Assembly: GCF_003149145.1 (NCBI RefSeq)
Contig: NZ_QGDQ01000023.1
Coordinates: 1 to 64,000 of the forward strand
Reading direction: 5' to 3'
Source: Quadrisphaera granulorum
Lineage (GTDB): Bacteria > Actinomycetota > Actinomycetes > Actinomycetales > Quadrisphaeraceae
Length of the DNA: 64,000 nucleotides
Positions 51,926-61,728 of this stretch are shown here, one piece after another. The notes beneath the pieces were generated by a model. That model was given only the letters and a program-made list of their open reading frames with translations, searched no databases and was not told the DNA's origin. The first letter of the stretch is position 1. Each line of letters opens with the position of its first letter. A program made the position numbers and the translations under genes.

Positions 51926-52942
51926 CTAGGCGCCGCACCACCGGCATCGCTCGTCGCCCGCACGCGGTTCGTGCCCACCGTCCTCCTCGCACCATTGCGC
52001 CGCGGCGGCGCGAGCGGCGGCTTCGCTGCGGTGCGCCGTCGTCGTCCTGGCCGGCTGACCGGGGGTGGCGCCGACCGGGTGCACGGCCCAGCGCCGCAGC
52101 ATCCCGCCCTCGCGGGGCCGCACCACCAGCAACGCGCGTGGCAGCTCGCGCACCACCAGCTCCACGGAGTCGACGCGCTCGGCGAGCAGCTCGTGCTGGC
52201 CGAGCCGCTGCGCCACCGCCGATCGCGCCCGGTCGGCGCGGTCACCGGCACCGGCCACGAGGTGCACCACCACGCGCAGCTCGCCGCCGGCACCCGCTCC
52301 CGCGCCGGGCTCGGCGGTCACCTCGACCACGCCCTCCAGCCCGTCTGCGAGCCCCGCAACGGCGGCAACCACGTCCGGATCACGGGGGGACGGCGTCCAC
52401 GGCTCCCCCTTCGCCAGCGCCCACAGCGCGGGACGGGGGACGACGACGGAGCCGGCCGGCCCCTCAACGCCCGGGTCGAGTACGAGCAGCTGCTGCCCCT
52501 CCTGCACTGCGCTCACGGCGGCGCGGCGCGCCTCGACGGGCACCGGGCGGGCCTTGGCGTTCCAGGCGGTGAGCGCGGCGACGCCGGTGAAGACGGGCAG
52601 CGCGTCGCGGCCGTCGGGCGATCGCAGGGTCGGGATGGCCATGTCGGCGCCCAGGTCACCTCCGGTGGCTTCGTCCGTGCCGGCGGAGACGGCAGTCACC
52701 GGCACGAAGAGCCGCGCCCCCGGAAGCGCCGCGACGAGGGCCGCCACGTCGACCGGCTCACCGCTGACACGGGCAGCATCGAGCAGGGCGGCCACCGCCG
52801 AGGCCACCGCGCCGTCGTCGCCGGCAAAGGGGCTGTCGGTGAGGGTGCGCCCGGTCCAGGGAGTGCCGGCGGAGTCGCCGTGAGCGTCACCGTGGCGGCC
52901 GGGCAGGTGCAGGCCGCCATGCGGGGGGTGGCTAGCGCCCAT
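51926..52942 (-). CDS. SseB-family protein
   Basis: This roughly 338-residue protein has a C-terminal SseB-type region (LFVPVTAV; ALPVFTGVAALTAWNAKARPVPV; LLVLDPG) preceded by the actinobacterial DSAGTPWTGRTL segment. Function is unknown; in actinobacteria it is found between hisA and infC. The C-terminal 30 residues are Ala/Thr-rich and contain a CRWC pair. The start ATG 52942 (or GTG 52948) lies in a GCCCATGATCACGG repeat, as at the glycosylase gene, and has no ribosome site, so the true start is uncertain. Confidence 0.85.
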   Translation of the reverse strand: MGASHPPHGGLHLPGRHGDAHGDSAGTPWTGRTLTDSPFAGDDGAVASAVAALLDAARVSGEPVDVAALVAALPGARLFVPVTAVSAGTDEATGGDLGADMAIPTLRSPDGRDALPVFTGVAALTAWNAKARPVPVEARRAAVSAVQEGQQLLVLDPGVEGPAGSVVVPRPALWALAKGEPWTPSPRDPDVVAAVAGLADGLEGVVEVTAEPGAGAGAGGELRVVVHLVAGAGDRADRARSAVAQRLGQHELLAERVDSVELVVRELPRALLVVRPREGGMLRRWAVHPVGATPGQPARTTTAHRSEAAARAAAAQWCEEDGGHEPRAGDERCRWCGA

Positions 52943-52982
52943 GATCACGGGAGGAAGGGGGGCGGGAAGTCCATGATCACGG
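52937..52982. repeat. Two direct copies of the CCATGATCACGG repeat
   Basis: Copies at 52937-52950 (GCCCATGATCACGG, identical to 2433 and 2464) and 52971-52982 (CCATGATCACGG) lie in the hisA-sseB gap. The arrangement matches the argH-glycosylase gap: two copies about 20 bp apart, the first over the next start codon. Confidence 0.8.
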
Positions 52983-52991
52983 CGGTGGGGG

Positions 52992-53759
52992 TCAGGGACG
53001 GCCGGCGACGTCGAGCGCTTCGGGCAGCGTGAACGCCCCCGCGTAGAGCGCCTTGCCGACGATCGCGCCCTCCACGCCGTCCGGGACCAGAGCGCGCAGC
53101 GCCTGCAGGTCGGCCAGGGAGCTCACGCCGCCGGAGGCGATGACGGGGGCCTTCGTCGCGGCACACACCTGCGCGAGCAGCTCGGTGTTCGGACCGCGCA
53201 GCGTGCCGTCCTTGGTGACGTCGGTGACCACGTAGCGGGAGCAGCCGTCGCGGTCGAGGCGGTCGAGCACCTCCCAGAGGTCACCGCCGTCCTGCGTCCA
53301 GCCGCGGGCGGCCAACGTGGTGCCGCGCACGTCGAGACCCACGGCGATGCGGTCGCCGTGGCGCGCGATGGCCTTCGCGGTCCACTCCGGGTTCTCTAGC
53401 GCCGCGGTGCCGAGGTTCACGCGCCGACAGCCGGTGGCCAGCGCGCGCTCGAGGGAGGCGTCGTCGCGGATGCCGCCGGACAGCTCCACGTCGACGTCGA
53501 GCGTGCCGACCACGGAGGCGAGCAGCTCGGCGTTGGAGCCACGACCGAAGGCGGCGTCGAGGTCGACGAGGTGGATCCATTCCGCCCCGCCCTCCTGCCA
53601 CGCCAGCGCGGCGTCGAGCGGAGCGCCGTAGTGCGTCTCGGAACCGGCCTCACCCTGCACCAGGCGGACGGCCTGGCCGTCGGCCACGTCCACGGCGGGC
53701 AACAGCTGCAGGCGGGCGGCACTCGAGGGGAGGGTGGTCTCACTGCTCACGGGCGCCAT
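52992..53759 (-). CDS. hisA: HisA/PriA phosphoribosyl isomerase
   Basis: This 255-residue (beta/alpha)8 enzyme isomerises ProFAR in histidine synthesis; actinobacterial members (PriA) often also serve tryptophan synthesis as TrpF. The catalytic Asp is in [16 protein letters not shown] and the second acid in [13 protein letters not shown]; phosphate loops ELSGGIRDD and VIASGGVSS are intact. ATG 53759 and GTG 53750 are both possible starts. It is separated from hisH by 5.7 kb of unrelated genes. Confidence 0.95.
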   Translation of the reverse strand: MAPVSSETTLPSSAARLQLLPAVDVADGQAVRLVQGEAGSETHYGAPLDAALAWQEGGAEWIHLVDLDAAFGRGSNAELLASVVGTLDVDVELSGGIRDDASLERALATGCRRVNLGTAALENPEWTAKAIARHGDRIAVGLDVRGTTLAARGWTQDGGDLWEVLDRLDRDGCSRYVVTDVTKDGTLRGPNTELLAQVCAATKAPVIASGGVSSLADLQALRALVPDGVEGAIVGKALYAGAFTLPEALDVAGRP

Positions 53760-53778
53760 CTTCCCAGCCCCGCCGGGA

Positions 53779-53810
53779 TGGATTGCCAGGTGGCTGGATG
53801 GCCAGGTGGT
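53779..53810. repeat. Tandem 16-bp repeat in the hisA / DUF2252 promoter region
   Basis: TGGATTGCCAGGTGGC (53779-53794) is followed directly by TGGATGGCCAGGTGGT (53795-53810), differing at two positions. It sits between two divergent genes and could bind a regulator of either. Confidence 0.6.
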
Positions 53811-53842
53811 CGCCGTCCTGCGGTAGGGCCAGGCTGAGCGCC

Positions 53843-55285
53843 GTGTCCAACAGCAGCGGCGCACCCGCCACCCACCCCGTCGTCGCCGCAGCGCGCCGGC
53901 GCGAGCCCCACGCACGGCGCGAGCACGTCGTCGCCGTCCTCCTCGACGCCTTCGGGCCCCTCATCGAGTCGGACCCCGCGGCCTTCCGGCGCCGCTTCCG
54001 GCGCATGGCCGCCAGCCCCTGGACCTTCTACCGCGGCAGCGCGTGCCTGTTCTACGCCGACGTCGCCGCCCCCGAGGTGGGCGATCAGGACAGGTGGGCC
54101 GACGAGCGCACCAGCCGGGTCTGGATCCAAGGAGACCTGCACGCCGAGAACTACGGCACCTACATGAACGACCAGGGCCAGCTGGTCTTCGACGTCAACG
54201 ACTTCGACGAGGCCTACCTCGCCCCGTTCACGTGGGACGTGTGGCGGATGGCGGCGTCGGTGGCGCTGCTCGGGGTGGCCAAGGCCTTCGCCGATGCGGA
54301 CATCGAGCGCATGGTCACCGCCTACTGCACCGCGTACACCGAGCAGGTGCGGGCCTTCGCCACCGGCGACGACGACGCCGCATTCGCCCTACGCCTCGAC
54401 AACACCACCGGGCCCGTGCACGACGCACTGGAGCGCGCCCGCGCCTCCCGGCGGATCGACTTGCTGGACGCCGAGACGGAGATCGCCGACAGGCCGGACT
54501 CCACGATCGACCGCCGCTTCCGCGACACCCCACTGCACCGCCGCCTCGACGACGACGAGCGCGCGGCGGTGCTCGCGGCCTTCGACACCTACCTCGACAC
54601 CATCCCGGAGGCCAAGCGCGGCGAGCGCATCGAGTACCACGTCAAGGACGTCGTCGGCCGCTCCGGAATCGGCATCGGCAGCGCGGGCCTGCGCACCTAC
54701 AGCCTGCTCTTGGAGGGACGCACGCAGGCGATGGAGAACGACGTCGTCCTGTCGATGAAGCAGGGCGTGGTGGCGGCGCCGTCCCGGGTGGTGGGTCGGC
54801 TCGTGACGAGCGACGGGTCGACGGAGCTGTTCACCGATCACGGCCACCGCACCGCGGTGAGCCAGCGGGCGCTGCAGGCCCACGCCGACCCGTGGCTTGG
54901 TCACACGCAGATCGACGGCGTCGGCTACGTGGTCAGCGAGGTGTCGCCGTACACCGCCGACCTCGACTGGGACGACGTCGACGAGCCCGACCAGGCCGTC
55001 GCGCTGCTGCGCGACCTCGGCCGCGCGACCGCCAAGGTGCACTGCGTCGCCGACTCCTCCAGCGACGGCGGGGAGGTGCCCTTCCAGGTGGAGGAGGCGA
55101 TCGTCGCCGTGCTCGACGCCGCCGGTGAGGGCCAGGACAAGGGCGACGACGACGGCGGGCGCAGCGGCGACGAGCTCTTCGCTGCTGACGTCGTGACGTT
55201 CGCGCTCGGCTACGCCGAGGTGGTCAGAGACGACTTCCGCCTCTTCGTCGACAGCTTCCGCAACGGCGCCTTCCCCGGCCTCTGA
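53843..55285 (+). CDS. DUF2252 protein
   Basis: This 480-residue protein matches DUF2252, a large family with a kinase-like fold. Typical blocks are [14 protein letters not shown], the [11 protein letters not shown] loop followed by [21 protein letters not shown] (both resembling phosphotransferase catalytic loops), and [16 protein letters not shown]. The reaction is unknown. A Gly/Asp-rich insert ([14 protein letters not shown]) lies near residue 430. The GTG at 53843 is chosen to match the family start; no clear ribosome site. Confidence 0.88.
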   Translation: MSNSSGAPATHPVVAAARRREPHARREHVVAVLLDAFGPLIESDPAAFRRRFRRMAASPWTFYRGSACLFYADVAAPEVGDQDRWADERTSRVWIQGDLHAENYGTYMNDQGQLVFDVNDFDEAYLAPFTWDVWRMAASVALLGVAKAFADADIERMVTAYCTAYTEQVRAFATGDDDAAFALRLDNTTGPVHDALERARASRRIDLLDAETEIADRPDSTIDRRFRDTPLHRRLDDDERAAVLAAFDTYLDTIPEAKRGERIEYHVKDVVGRSGIGIGSAGLRTYSLLLEGRTQAMENDVVLSMKQGVVAAPSRVVGRLVTSDGSTELFTDHGHRTAVSQRALQAHADPWLGHTQIDGVGYVVSEVSPYTADLDWDDVDEPDQAVALLRDLGRATAKVHCVADSSSDGGEVPFQVEEAIVAVLDAAGEGQDKGDDDGGRSGDELFAADVVTFALGYAEVVRDDFRLFVDSFRNGAFPGL

Positions 55286-55310
55286 CTCCTCCCCCTCTGA
55301 CAGTCCCTGC

Positions 55311-55434
55311 CCCGCCACGATCATGCGGTTCCGCGCCACCACCCGGTCCCCACGTCCGGTGCCCTGCGCTCTCGTGACGCGCAGGCGCATGATCGTGGCG
55401 GGTAGGTGGCGCGGACTCGCATGATCGTGGCGGG
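55311..55434. repeat. CGCATGATCGTGGCGGG repeat, three copies at a convergent gene end
   Basis: One inverted copy (55311-55327) and two direct copies (55386-55402 and 55418-55434) of the 17-mer lie between the convergent DUF2252 and amidohydrolase genes. They share the CATGATC core with the other gene-end repeats. Facing copies could form a terminator hairpin with a 58-base loop. Confidence 0.8.
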
Positions 55435-55450
55435 GTGAGAGGGCGCGAGG

Positions 55451-57136
55451 TCAGAGGGTGCGGTGGACAGGCCGGCCGCCGACCACCGTCATGACGACGG
55501 GCGCGGCGGCGAGATCGGCCGGTGGCGCCGTCGTCGGGTCCACACCCACCGCGGTGAGGTCCGCGACGGCCCCCACGCGGATCGCCCCGCGTGAGGCGTC
55601 ACCCACGGCGAGCGCCGGCCCGCGGGTGTACCCGGCGAGCGCGGCGGCGCCGCTGATGGCCTGGTCGGGCCTGACGGGCGCGGCGTCGTCGTCCTCCACG
55701 GGTCGGCGCAGCTGCGCCGCCGCCATGATCGCGCGGGCGTCGTAGTTCGCGACGGGCCAGTCCGAGCCGAGCACCACGAGCGCCCCGGCCTGGAGGAGGT
55801 CGCGGATGCGCCACCCGTGCCCGGCGCGCTCCGGCCCCAGACGCTGGGACCAGTTGTCGCTGCCGTCGGCCGCGACGAAGTGGGAGCAGTGCGTCGGCTG
55901 CATCGAGGCGGTGATCCCCGAGGCGCCGATGCGTGCCACGAGGTGGTCGGGGAGCGTCTCGAGGTGCTCCAGTCGGTGCGGGGCGCGCCGCTGGCCGTGA
56001 GACCCGGACCCGTCGGCAGCCGCGGGAGGGCCGAGGGGCTCGAGGACGTCGAGCACGAAGCCCACGCCGCGGTCTCCGATGGCGTGCGTGACCGTGGGCA
56101 CGCCGGCGGCGTCGAGGGCTCGCACGGCCCGGGCGTAGGCCTGGGGGTCGCGCCAGTACGAGGCGGTGCTCTCCCCCTTGACGTCGGGGTGCTCGAGCCA
56201 GGCCGTGCCGCCGTCGATGGTGCCGTCGATCATGAACTTGACGCCGGCGACGCCCCAGCGTCGTCCAACGCGGCTCTGCCAGGCGATGAGCTCGGCGATG
56301 CCGTCGTCGTCGACCCCGGGCATGCAGAACGGGGCGACGCGTAGCCGCAGCGGCAGGTCGTCGTCGTCCTCGGTGCGGGCCAGGAGACCCAGGGAGGAGG
56401 CGTCGCCGTCCATGACGTGGGCGCCTACCAGGCCCTGGGCTGCCATGTCACCGAGCAGCGCGTGGAGCCGTTTGCGCAGGTCGGCGTCCGGGGCACGGGG
56501 GGCGAGGTGGTCGACGAGCAGCATCGCGTCCCACTCGAGCAGGAAGCCTGTCGGGCGGGGGCCGTCGGGGCTGTCGTCGCAGACGACCTCGGCGGTGCTG
56601 GCGAACCGGCGCGGGCCGTCGACCCCGGCCGCCCGCAGCAGTGACGTGCTCGCGAGCGCAGAGTGCGCGTCGGCCATGCGGAGCAGGCAGAGCGCGCCTC
56701 CGTCGGGCCCGCCGAGGACGTCGTCGACGAGGTCGGCACGGGGCACCCCGCCGGGGAAGACGTCGGGCATGAGGCCCCAGCCCTGCACCCAGCCGTCGGT
56801 GTTCTCCCGGGCCAGCCGCGCGAGCGCGTCGCGCAGCTGGCCCAGGGTGCGGACGCCGGTGAGGTCGGCGCCGGCGGACATCGTGAGGCTGCCGACGGGG
56901 TGGGAGTGGCCGTCCACCCAGCCGGGTGTCAGCGCGGCGCCACGCAGGGGCACCACCTCGGTGCGGGAACCCCGCCATCGCTGCGCCACCTCGTCACCGC
57001 CGACGTCGACGACCACGCCACCGGCCACCGCCACCGCGCTGGCACGCGGACGGGAGGGGTCGAGGGTGACGACGTCGGCCTCGACGAAGAGGAGGTCAGC
57101 TGAGCCGGATGTCCCGGCACTGGAGGGGGTGCTCAC
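55451..57136 (-). CDS. Amidohydrolase (YtcJ-like)
   Basis: This 561-residue metal-dependent amidohydrolase has an N-terminal beta-sandwich part (FVEADVVTLD; VVPLRGAALTPGWVDGHSHP with the HxH metal site), a barrel with a KFMIDGTIDGG loop (the conserved Lys), THAIGDRGV, HRLEHLE and the Asp site VLGSDWPV, as in YtcJ-type imidases or amidases. The substrate is unknown. GTG start overlaps the APC permease stop, so the permease probably imports its substrate. Confidence 0.9.
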   Translation of the reverse strand: MSTPSSAGTSGSADLLFVEADVVTLDPSRPRASAVAVAGGVVVDVGGDEVAQRWRGSRTEVVPLRGAALTPGWVDGHSHPVGSLTMSAGADLTGVRTLGQLRDALARLARENTDGWVQGWGLMPDVFPGGVPRADLVDDVLGGPDGGALCLLRMADAHSALASTSLLRAAGVDGPRRFASTAEVVCDDSPDGPRPTGFLLEWDAMLLVDHLAPRAPDADLRKRLHALLGDMAAQGLVGAHVMDGDASSLGLLARTEDDDDLPLRLRVAPFCMPGVDDDGIAELIAWQSRVGRRWGVAGVKFMIDGTIDGGTAWLEHPDVKGESTASYWRDPQAYARAVRALDAAGVPTVTHAIGDRGVGFVLDVLEPLGPPAAADGSGSHGQRRAPHRLEHLETLPDHLVARIGASGITASMQPTHCSHFVAADGSDNWSQRLGPERAGHGWRIRDLLQAGALVVLGSDWPVANYDARAIMAAAQLRRPVEDDDAAPVRPDQAISGAAALAGYTRGPALAVGDASRGAIRVGAVADLTAVGVDPTTAPPADLAAAPVVMTVVGGRPVHRTL

Positions 57137-58632
57137 GCTGCGCCTTCCTCCCCGCGGCCGGTGCCGAGCCGCGCCCAGGCCTGCGGCAGGCGCCGCGCGA
57201 GCACCGGGGAGAGCACCAGCCCGAGGACGACGACGGCGAACACCAGCCCGACGAGCACGGTGTTGACGGCGGGTCCGGCCGAGGTGAGCAGGTCGATCTG
57301 GCCGATGGTCAGGACGATGGCCACGACGAGCAGCACGAGCCCGAGAGCGGGAGCGACGATCACGCGGAGCGTGCTGTACCCGCGCCGGTTCTTCCAGAAG
57401 AAGCGGAGCACCGCGGCGCAGGCGAGGGCCTGGAGCAGGAGCAGCCCGATGCCGCCGGGGGTGTTCACCCACAGGAGCAGCTGGCGGTAGGGGTCGGCGC
57501 CGGCGAGGGCGAAGCCGCCGACGACGACGAGCGCGAGCACCGTCTGCGCGAGGCCAGCGGTGGCCGGGGACTTGTAGCGGGGGTGCGTGCGGGCCAGCGC
57601 CCGGGGCAGGACGCCCTCGACGGCGAGGGAGCGGGCGTAGCGGTTGCAGGCGTTGTGGAAGGCCAGCAGGGAGGCGAAGACGCTGCTGACGAGCAGGATG
57701 ACGAGGACGTCCGCTGCCCACGCCCCGACGTACTCGGTGGCGGCCACGGCGAACAGGTCGTTGAGGTGCTGGGCCAGGTACTCGGGGCCCTGGTTGCCGT
57801 ACGCGTGCCCGACGGTCCACACGACGAAGGCGTAGAAGGCGGCGAGGAAGCCGACCGACACGATGGTGGCGCGGGGGATGGTGCGCTCGGGGTCGCGGGC
57901 CTCGGCCCGGTAGATGGCCGTGGACTCGAAGCCGGTGAACGCGACGAACGCCAGCGCCAGCACGGCGGCCATGCCGGGCGCGAACACGGCGGTCGGGGTG
58001 AACGATCCGGGCTGGCCGAACTGGACCGCGCCGGCGGCGAAGATGCCGATGCAGACGACCACGAGGATGGCGCTCTCCAGGGTGAGGAGCACCGCGAGGA
58101 CCTTGGCGCCGACGTCGACACCGCTGCGCCCGAGGAGGTGCACGAGCACCAGGCCGGTGAGCGAGATGACCCACCAGGGCACCTGCGCGCCGGTCAGCGT
58201 GGTGACGGCAGTGGTGCCGGCGACGCCGAGCAGGCCGTACACGCCGATCTGGAGGGCGTTGTAGGAGACCAGCGCGAGCAGCGCCGACGCGAAGCCCGCG
58301 GGGCGGCCCAGACCGAGGGTGATGTAGCTGTAGAAGGCGCCGCCGCTGGGGACCACCGCTGACATGGCGGTGAAGCCGGAGGCGAAGAGCAGCAGCACGA
58401 GGCCGGCGATGAGGTAGGCGGCCGGGGCTCCCGGACCGCCGATGAGCAGGGCGAGCGGGGCGACACCCGCCATCACGGTCAGCGGTGCGGCGGCCGAGAT
58501 GACGATGAAGGCGATGCTCGAGGTTCCGAGGACCCCCGGGCGCAGCGCGGTGGCTGCAGCGGATGAGTCCGTCGTGGTGGTGCTGGCGGCGGTGCTGGTC
58601 GCCGTCTCTGCGGCGGGGCGGTGCGTCGTCAT
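57133..58632 (-). CDS. APC-family amino acid / amine permease
   Basis: This 499-residue transporter has 12-14 membrane spans and the APC signature GLGRPAGFASALLALVSYNAL with SAAAPLTVMAGVAPLAL near the start. A Thr/Ala-rich 35-residue N-terminal tail precedes the first span. The ATG at 58632 has an AGGAG ribosome site. It forms an operon with the amidohydrolase and is divergent from a TetR regulator. Confidence 0.92.
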   Translation of the reverse strand: MTTHRPAAETATSTAASTTTTDSSAAATALRPGVLGTSSIAFIVISAAAPLTVMAGVAPLALLIGGPGAPAAYLIAGLVLLLFASGFTAMSAVVPSGGAFYSYITLGLGRPAGFASALLALVSYNALQIGVYGLLGVAGTTAVTTLTGAQVPWWVISLTGLVLVHLLGRSGVDVGAKVLAVLLTLESAILVVVCIGIFAAGAVQFGQPGSFTPTAVFAPGMAAVLALAFVAFTGFESTAIYRAEARDPERTIPRATIVSVGFLAAFYAFVVWTVGHAYGNQGPEYLAQHLNDLFAVAATEYVGAWAADVLVILLVSSVFASLLAFHNACNRYARSLAVEGVLPRALARTHPRYKSPATAGLAQTVLALVVVGGFALAGADPYRQLLLWVNTPGGIGLLLLQALACAAVLRFFWKNRRGYSTLRVIVAPALGLVLLVVAIVLTIGQIDLLTSAGPAVNTVLVGLVFAVVVLGLVLSPVLARRLPQAWARLGTGRGEEGAA

Positions 58633-58649
58633 GAGCGCTCCTCGATTAA

Positions 58650-58664
58650 CCCAAACCCTTTGGG
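58650..58664. promoter_or_regulatory. Candidate TetR operator
   Basis: CCCAAACCCTTTGGG is a perfect 6-bp inverted repeat with a 3-base centre, 18 bp before the permease start and 86 bp before the TetR gene. It overlaps the likely permease promoter. Confidence 0.6.
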
Positions 58665-58750
58665 ATTGGCACAACGTAGGGCTCACCTGAGCGTTCCGGA
58701 AGGGGGTGCGCGCAGACTCGAGCAAACGGGTCTCCTGGCACGATCGACAG

Positions 58751-59386
58751 ATGGCCCGACCCAGGACTCGACTGCTCGACCGCGACCGCATCGTCACGGC
58801 GGCCCTGCGAGAGCTCGAGCTCAACGGCCAGCTGACGATGTCGGCGGTCAGCCGCCGCCTGTCCGTGCACGTCTCCTCCCTCTACGAGCACGTGAAGGAC
58901 CGGGCGGAGCTCGTCGACCTCATCCGTGACGAAGTGACGGCAGGCATCGACGCCGATCTGACCGAGGTGCCCGAGGCCGCCGGCTGGCGCCAGCCGCTCG
59001 AGGAGTGGCTCGTCGGCTACCGCGCGGCGTTCGCCCGCCACCCTCGGGCCATCGGGCTGCTCACCACCGAGCCGATCCGCAGCCACCAGGCCGCCCGCGG
59101 GTACGACAGGGTGCTGGGGCTCCTGCGCCGCGCGGGCGTCCCGCCGCAGGAGGCGATGGCCACCCTCACCGCCCTGGAGTGCTTCGTGCTGGGCTCCGCC
59201 CTCGACGCGGCCGCCCCCGACGCGATGGTCCAGGTCGACGACGACGACGCCCACGGCCTGCTCGGTGAGGCGCTGCGCGCCGAGCCGTCACCCGACCACC
59301 GCGCCGACCATGCCTTCACCACCGGGCTGCGGCTGCTGCTCGACGGCCTCGCCGCGAGCGCCCCGCCGTCGTCGTCCTCCTCCTGA
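58751..59386 (+). CDS. TetR-family transcriptional regulator
   Basis: This 211-residue regulator has an N-terminal HTH (RIVTAALRELELNGQLTMSAV, SVHVSSLYEHVKDRAELVDLI) and a TetR C-terminal ligand domain (EWLVGYRAAFARHPRAIGLL). It probably represses the divergent permease-amidohydrolase unit. The ATG at 58751 is preferred over an earlier start. The C terminus is a Ser run encoded by the dispersed 15-mer (59364-59378). Confidence 0.92.
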   Translation: MARPRTRLLDRDRIVTAALRELELNGQLTMSAVSRRLSVHVSSLYEHVKDRAELVDLIRDEVTAGIDADLTEVPEAAGWRQPLEEWLVGYRAAFARHPRAIGLLTTEPIRSHQAARGYDRVLGLLRRAGVPPQEAMATLTALECFVLGSALDAAAPDAMVQVDDDDAHGLLGEALRAEPSPDHRADHAFTTGLRLLLDGLAASAPPSSSSS

Positions 59387-59419
59387 CCTGCGGTCCTTCG
59401 ACGGGGCGGGAGGTGGGGG

Positions 59420-60145
59420 TCAGCGCAGGGAGGTGACCCAGTTGCGCAGGAGCTGCGCGCCGGCGTCGCCGGACTTCTCGGGGTGAAACTGCGTGGCCGA
59501 CAGCGGCCCGTTCTCCACGGCCGCCACGAATCGGGCGCCGTGCTCGGCCCACGTCACGAGCGGGCGTCGGCGGCGCATCGTGCCGTCGTCGCGGACGTCG
59601 TCGTCCAGCTCCCAGTGCTGCACGCCGTAGGAGTGGACGAAGTAGAAGCGCTCATCGGCGATGCCGTCGAACAGCACCGACCCCTCGGGGGCCTCGACGG
59701 TGTTCCAGCCCATGTGCGGCACCACGGCGGCGGGCAGCTTCTCCACGGTGCCGGGCCACTCCCCCAGACCCTCGCTCTCGACGCCGTGCTCGACACCGCG
59801 GGCGAACATCACCTGCAGCCCCACGCAGATGCCCAGCACCGGGCGACCTCCGGCGAGGCGCCGGTCGACCACTTCGTCTCCACGGACGCTCTTCACGCCC
59901 TGGATGACCGCCTCGAACGCGCCGACGCCGGGGACCACGAGGCCATCGGCCTCCTGCGCGGCGCGCCGGTCGGCAGTGAGCTCGACGTCCGCACCGACCC
60001 GCTCCAGGGCCCGCACGGCCGAGCGCACGTTGCCGAAGCCGTAGTCGAGGACGACCACGCGGGGGCGCCGCGCACCGCCCGCGGCGCTGTTCGCGCTGCC
60101 GTTCGCGCTGGTCAGGTCGTCAGCAGCGGCGTTCTCGGTGCTCAC
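59420..60145 (-). CDS. hisH: Imidazole glycerol phosphate synthase, glutaminase subunit
   Basis: This class I glutamine amidotransferase supplies ammonia to HisF. The 241-residue product has the catalytic Cys in [13 protein letters not shown] and His/Glu in [12 protein letters not shown]; the Rossmann-type [14 protein letters not shown] starts near residue 29 after a 28-residue Ala/Ser/Asn-rich extension. The GTG at 60145 may therefore be too long. The neighbouring hisB/hisC/hisD genes expected upstream are absent from the window. Confidence 0.95.
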   Translation of the reverse strand: MSTENAAADDLTSANGSANSAAGGARRPRVVVLDYGFGNVRSAVRALERVGADVELTADRRAAQEADGLVVPGVGAFEAVIQGVKSVRGDEVVDRRLAGGRPVLGICVGLQVMFARGVEHGVESEGLGEWPGTVEKLPAAVVPHMGWNTVEAPEGSVLFDGIADERFYFVHSYGVQHWELDDDVRDDGTMRRRRPLVTWAEHGARFVAAVENGPLSATQFHPEKSGDAGAQLLRNWVTSLR

Positions 60146-60306
60146 GAGACCAGGCTAGGCGGTCCGGCGGTGTGACTCAGACCACTGCATCCCGGTCGGC
60201 GAACAGGCCCTGGCGCGGTTAGCGTCAGCGAGCACCCGCTCCTGCCCGCGCAGGTCGACCCGCCACACGGGCGAGGTCGGTGGATCGCGCGAAGAGAGGT
60301 CAAGCC

Positions 60307-61728
60307 ATGGCTCCTGAGCGTCCGTACCCCCACCGTGATGTCTCCGACGTCGACGGCGGCCACCTGTGGAACTGGGCCCGTAACTCTGTGCTGGCCAGCC
60401 CTGAGGCTCTGGTGACGGCGAGTTCCGAGTTGGAGATCCGCTCGCTGCTCGCCTCCCGCCCCGGCCGCGTGCGGCTGGTCGGTAGCCGGATGTCCTCCGG
60501 CCGCATGCTGGCTCCGGCCGGGACCTCCGACGGCGAGGTTCTCCTCGACATCCGCGGTCACGCCGGGCTCCTCGCCCACGGTGAAGACTGGGCGACGTTC
60601 GCCGGCGGCACCGTGCTGCAGGAGGTCTTCGACGCTCTCGCCGCGCTCGGCCGCATGCTGCCCGCCGCACCCGGCGTCATCGCCGAGCAGACCCTCGCGG
60701 GCGCGCTGGCCACCGGCACGCACGGCCAGGGGCTGCAGCAGAGCTCCATCGGTGACGCGCTGCTCTCGCTGCGCCTGGTGATGGCGGATGGCTCCGTGGA
60801 GGAGTTCGGCGCCGACCACCCGTGGTTCGGGGCGCTGCAGGTGGGCCTAGGCACCCTCGGCGTGGTCACCGCGGTGACGCTGCGCACGGTGCCGGTGGCC
60901 GTGTACTCGTGCGTCAAGGGCGCCACCAGCGCGCAGACCCTCGAGGACGACCTGCTCGTGTGGAACCGCGGCCACGAGATGGCCAAGGCGTGGTGGTTCC
61001 CCGATGACGAGAAGGTGCACGTCTGGACGGCGCAGCGGGCCTCGGCGCCCGAGCTGGCCGCCTGGGAGGCCGGTGGGCGTCAGCTCGTGGAGCGCACCGA
61101 GACGAGCGACGCGATGAACCGCGCCGTCGACGCAGCGCTTGCGCACATGCGCGCGGACACCCGCATCGTTGACGCGCAAGGCAAGCCGTTCCGCACGGTG
61201 ACCCGCTTCAAGGACTTCTCCGACGTGACGGGTGACGTCTACCAGGTCTTCATGCGCGGCATCGCGACGCCGCAGATCAACGTGGAGATCGGCGTACCAC
61301 TGCACCGCGCGCCCGCCGTCGTCCAGAAGATCCGGGCCTGGCACGCGGAGACCAGCCCGCACCTGCACTACCCGATCATCCTGCGCGCCACCGGACCGTC
61401 GCGGGCCTGGCTCAGCCCGTCGCAGGGCGACGACACGCTCTACTTCGGCTTCGTCGTCTATTACGCCGAGGACGGCTCGCTGTCCGAGGAAGGCGTCGAC
61501 TTCCTCATCGAGGTCGAGAAGCTGCTCGCCGCCGAGGGCGGGCGCCCGCACTGGGGCAAGTACTTCGACGACACCCTCTACGACTGGCCCGCGCTGTACC
61601 CGCGCTGGGACGACTTCCTCGCCGTGCGCGAGGCCCTCGACCCCGAGCGCGTGTTCAGCAACACCTTCACGGATCGGCTCTTCCCGGCGTCGCGGGCGTC
61701 GTCAGCGTCGCGCGAGGTGGCCGCATGA
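60307..61728 (+). CDS. FAD-linked oxidase (aldonolactone/alditol oxidase family)
   Basis: This 473-residue flavoprotein of the VAO family has an FAD-binding domain (LVGSRMSSGRMLAP; GTHGQGLQQSSIGD, where the His next to Gly-Thr is the usual flavin-attachment region) and a C-terminal ALO-type domain ending RVFSNTFTDRLFP. It probably oxidises an aldonolactone or polyol. ATG at 60307 has an AGAGAGG ribosome site. It overlaps the glycosyltransferase gene by 4 bp (ATGA). Confidence 0.9.
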   Translation: MAPERPYPHRDVSDVDGGHLWNWARNSVLASPEALVTASSELEIRSLLASRPGRVRLVGSRMSSGRMLAPAGTSDGEVLLDIRGHAGLLAHGEDWATFAGGTVLQEVFDALAALGRMLPAAPGVIAEQTLAGALATGTHGQGLQQSSIGDALLSLRLVMADGSVEEFGADHPWFGALQVGLGTLGVVTAVTLRTVPVAVYSCVKGATSAQTLEDDLLVWNRGHEMAKAWWFPDDEKVHVWTAQRASAPELAAWEAGGRQLVERTETSDAMNRAVDAALAHMRADTRIVDAQGKPFRTVTRFKDFSDVTGDVYQVFMRGIATPQINVEIGVPLHRAPAVVQKIRAWHAETSPHLHYPIILRATGPSRAWLSPSQGDDTLYFGFVVYYAEDGSLSEEGVDFLIEVEKLLAAEGGRPHWGKYFDDTLYDWPALYPRWDDFLAVREALDPERVFSNTFTDRLFPASRASSASREVAA

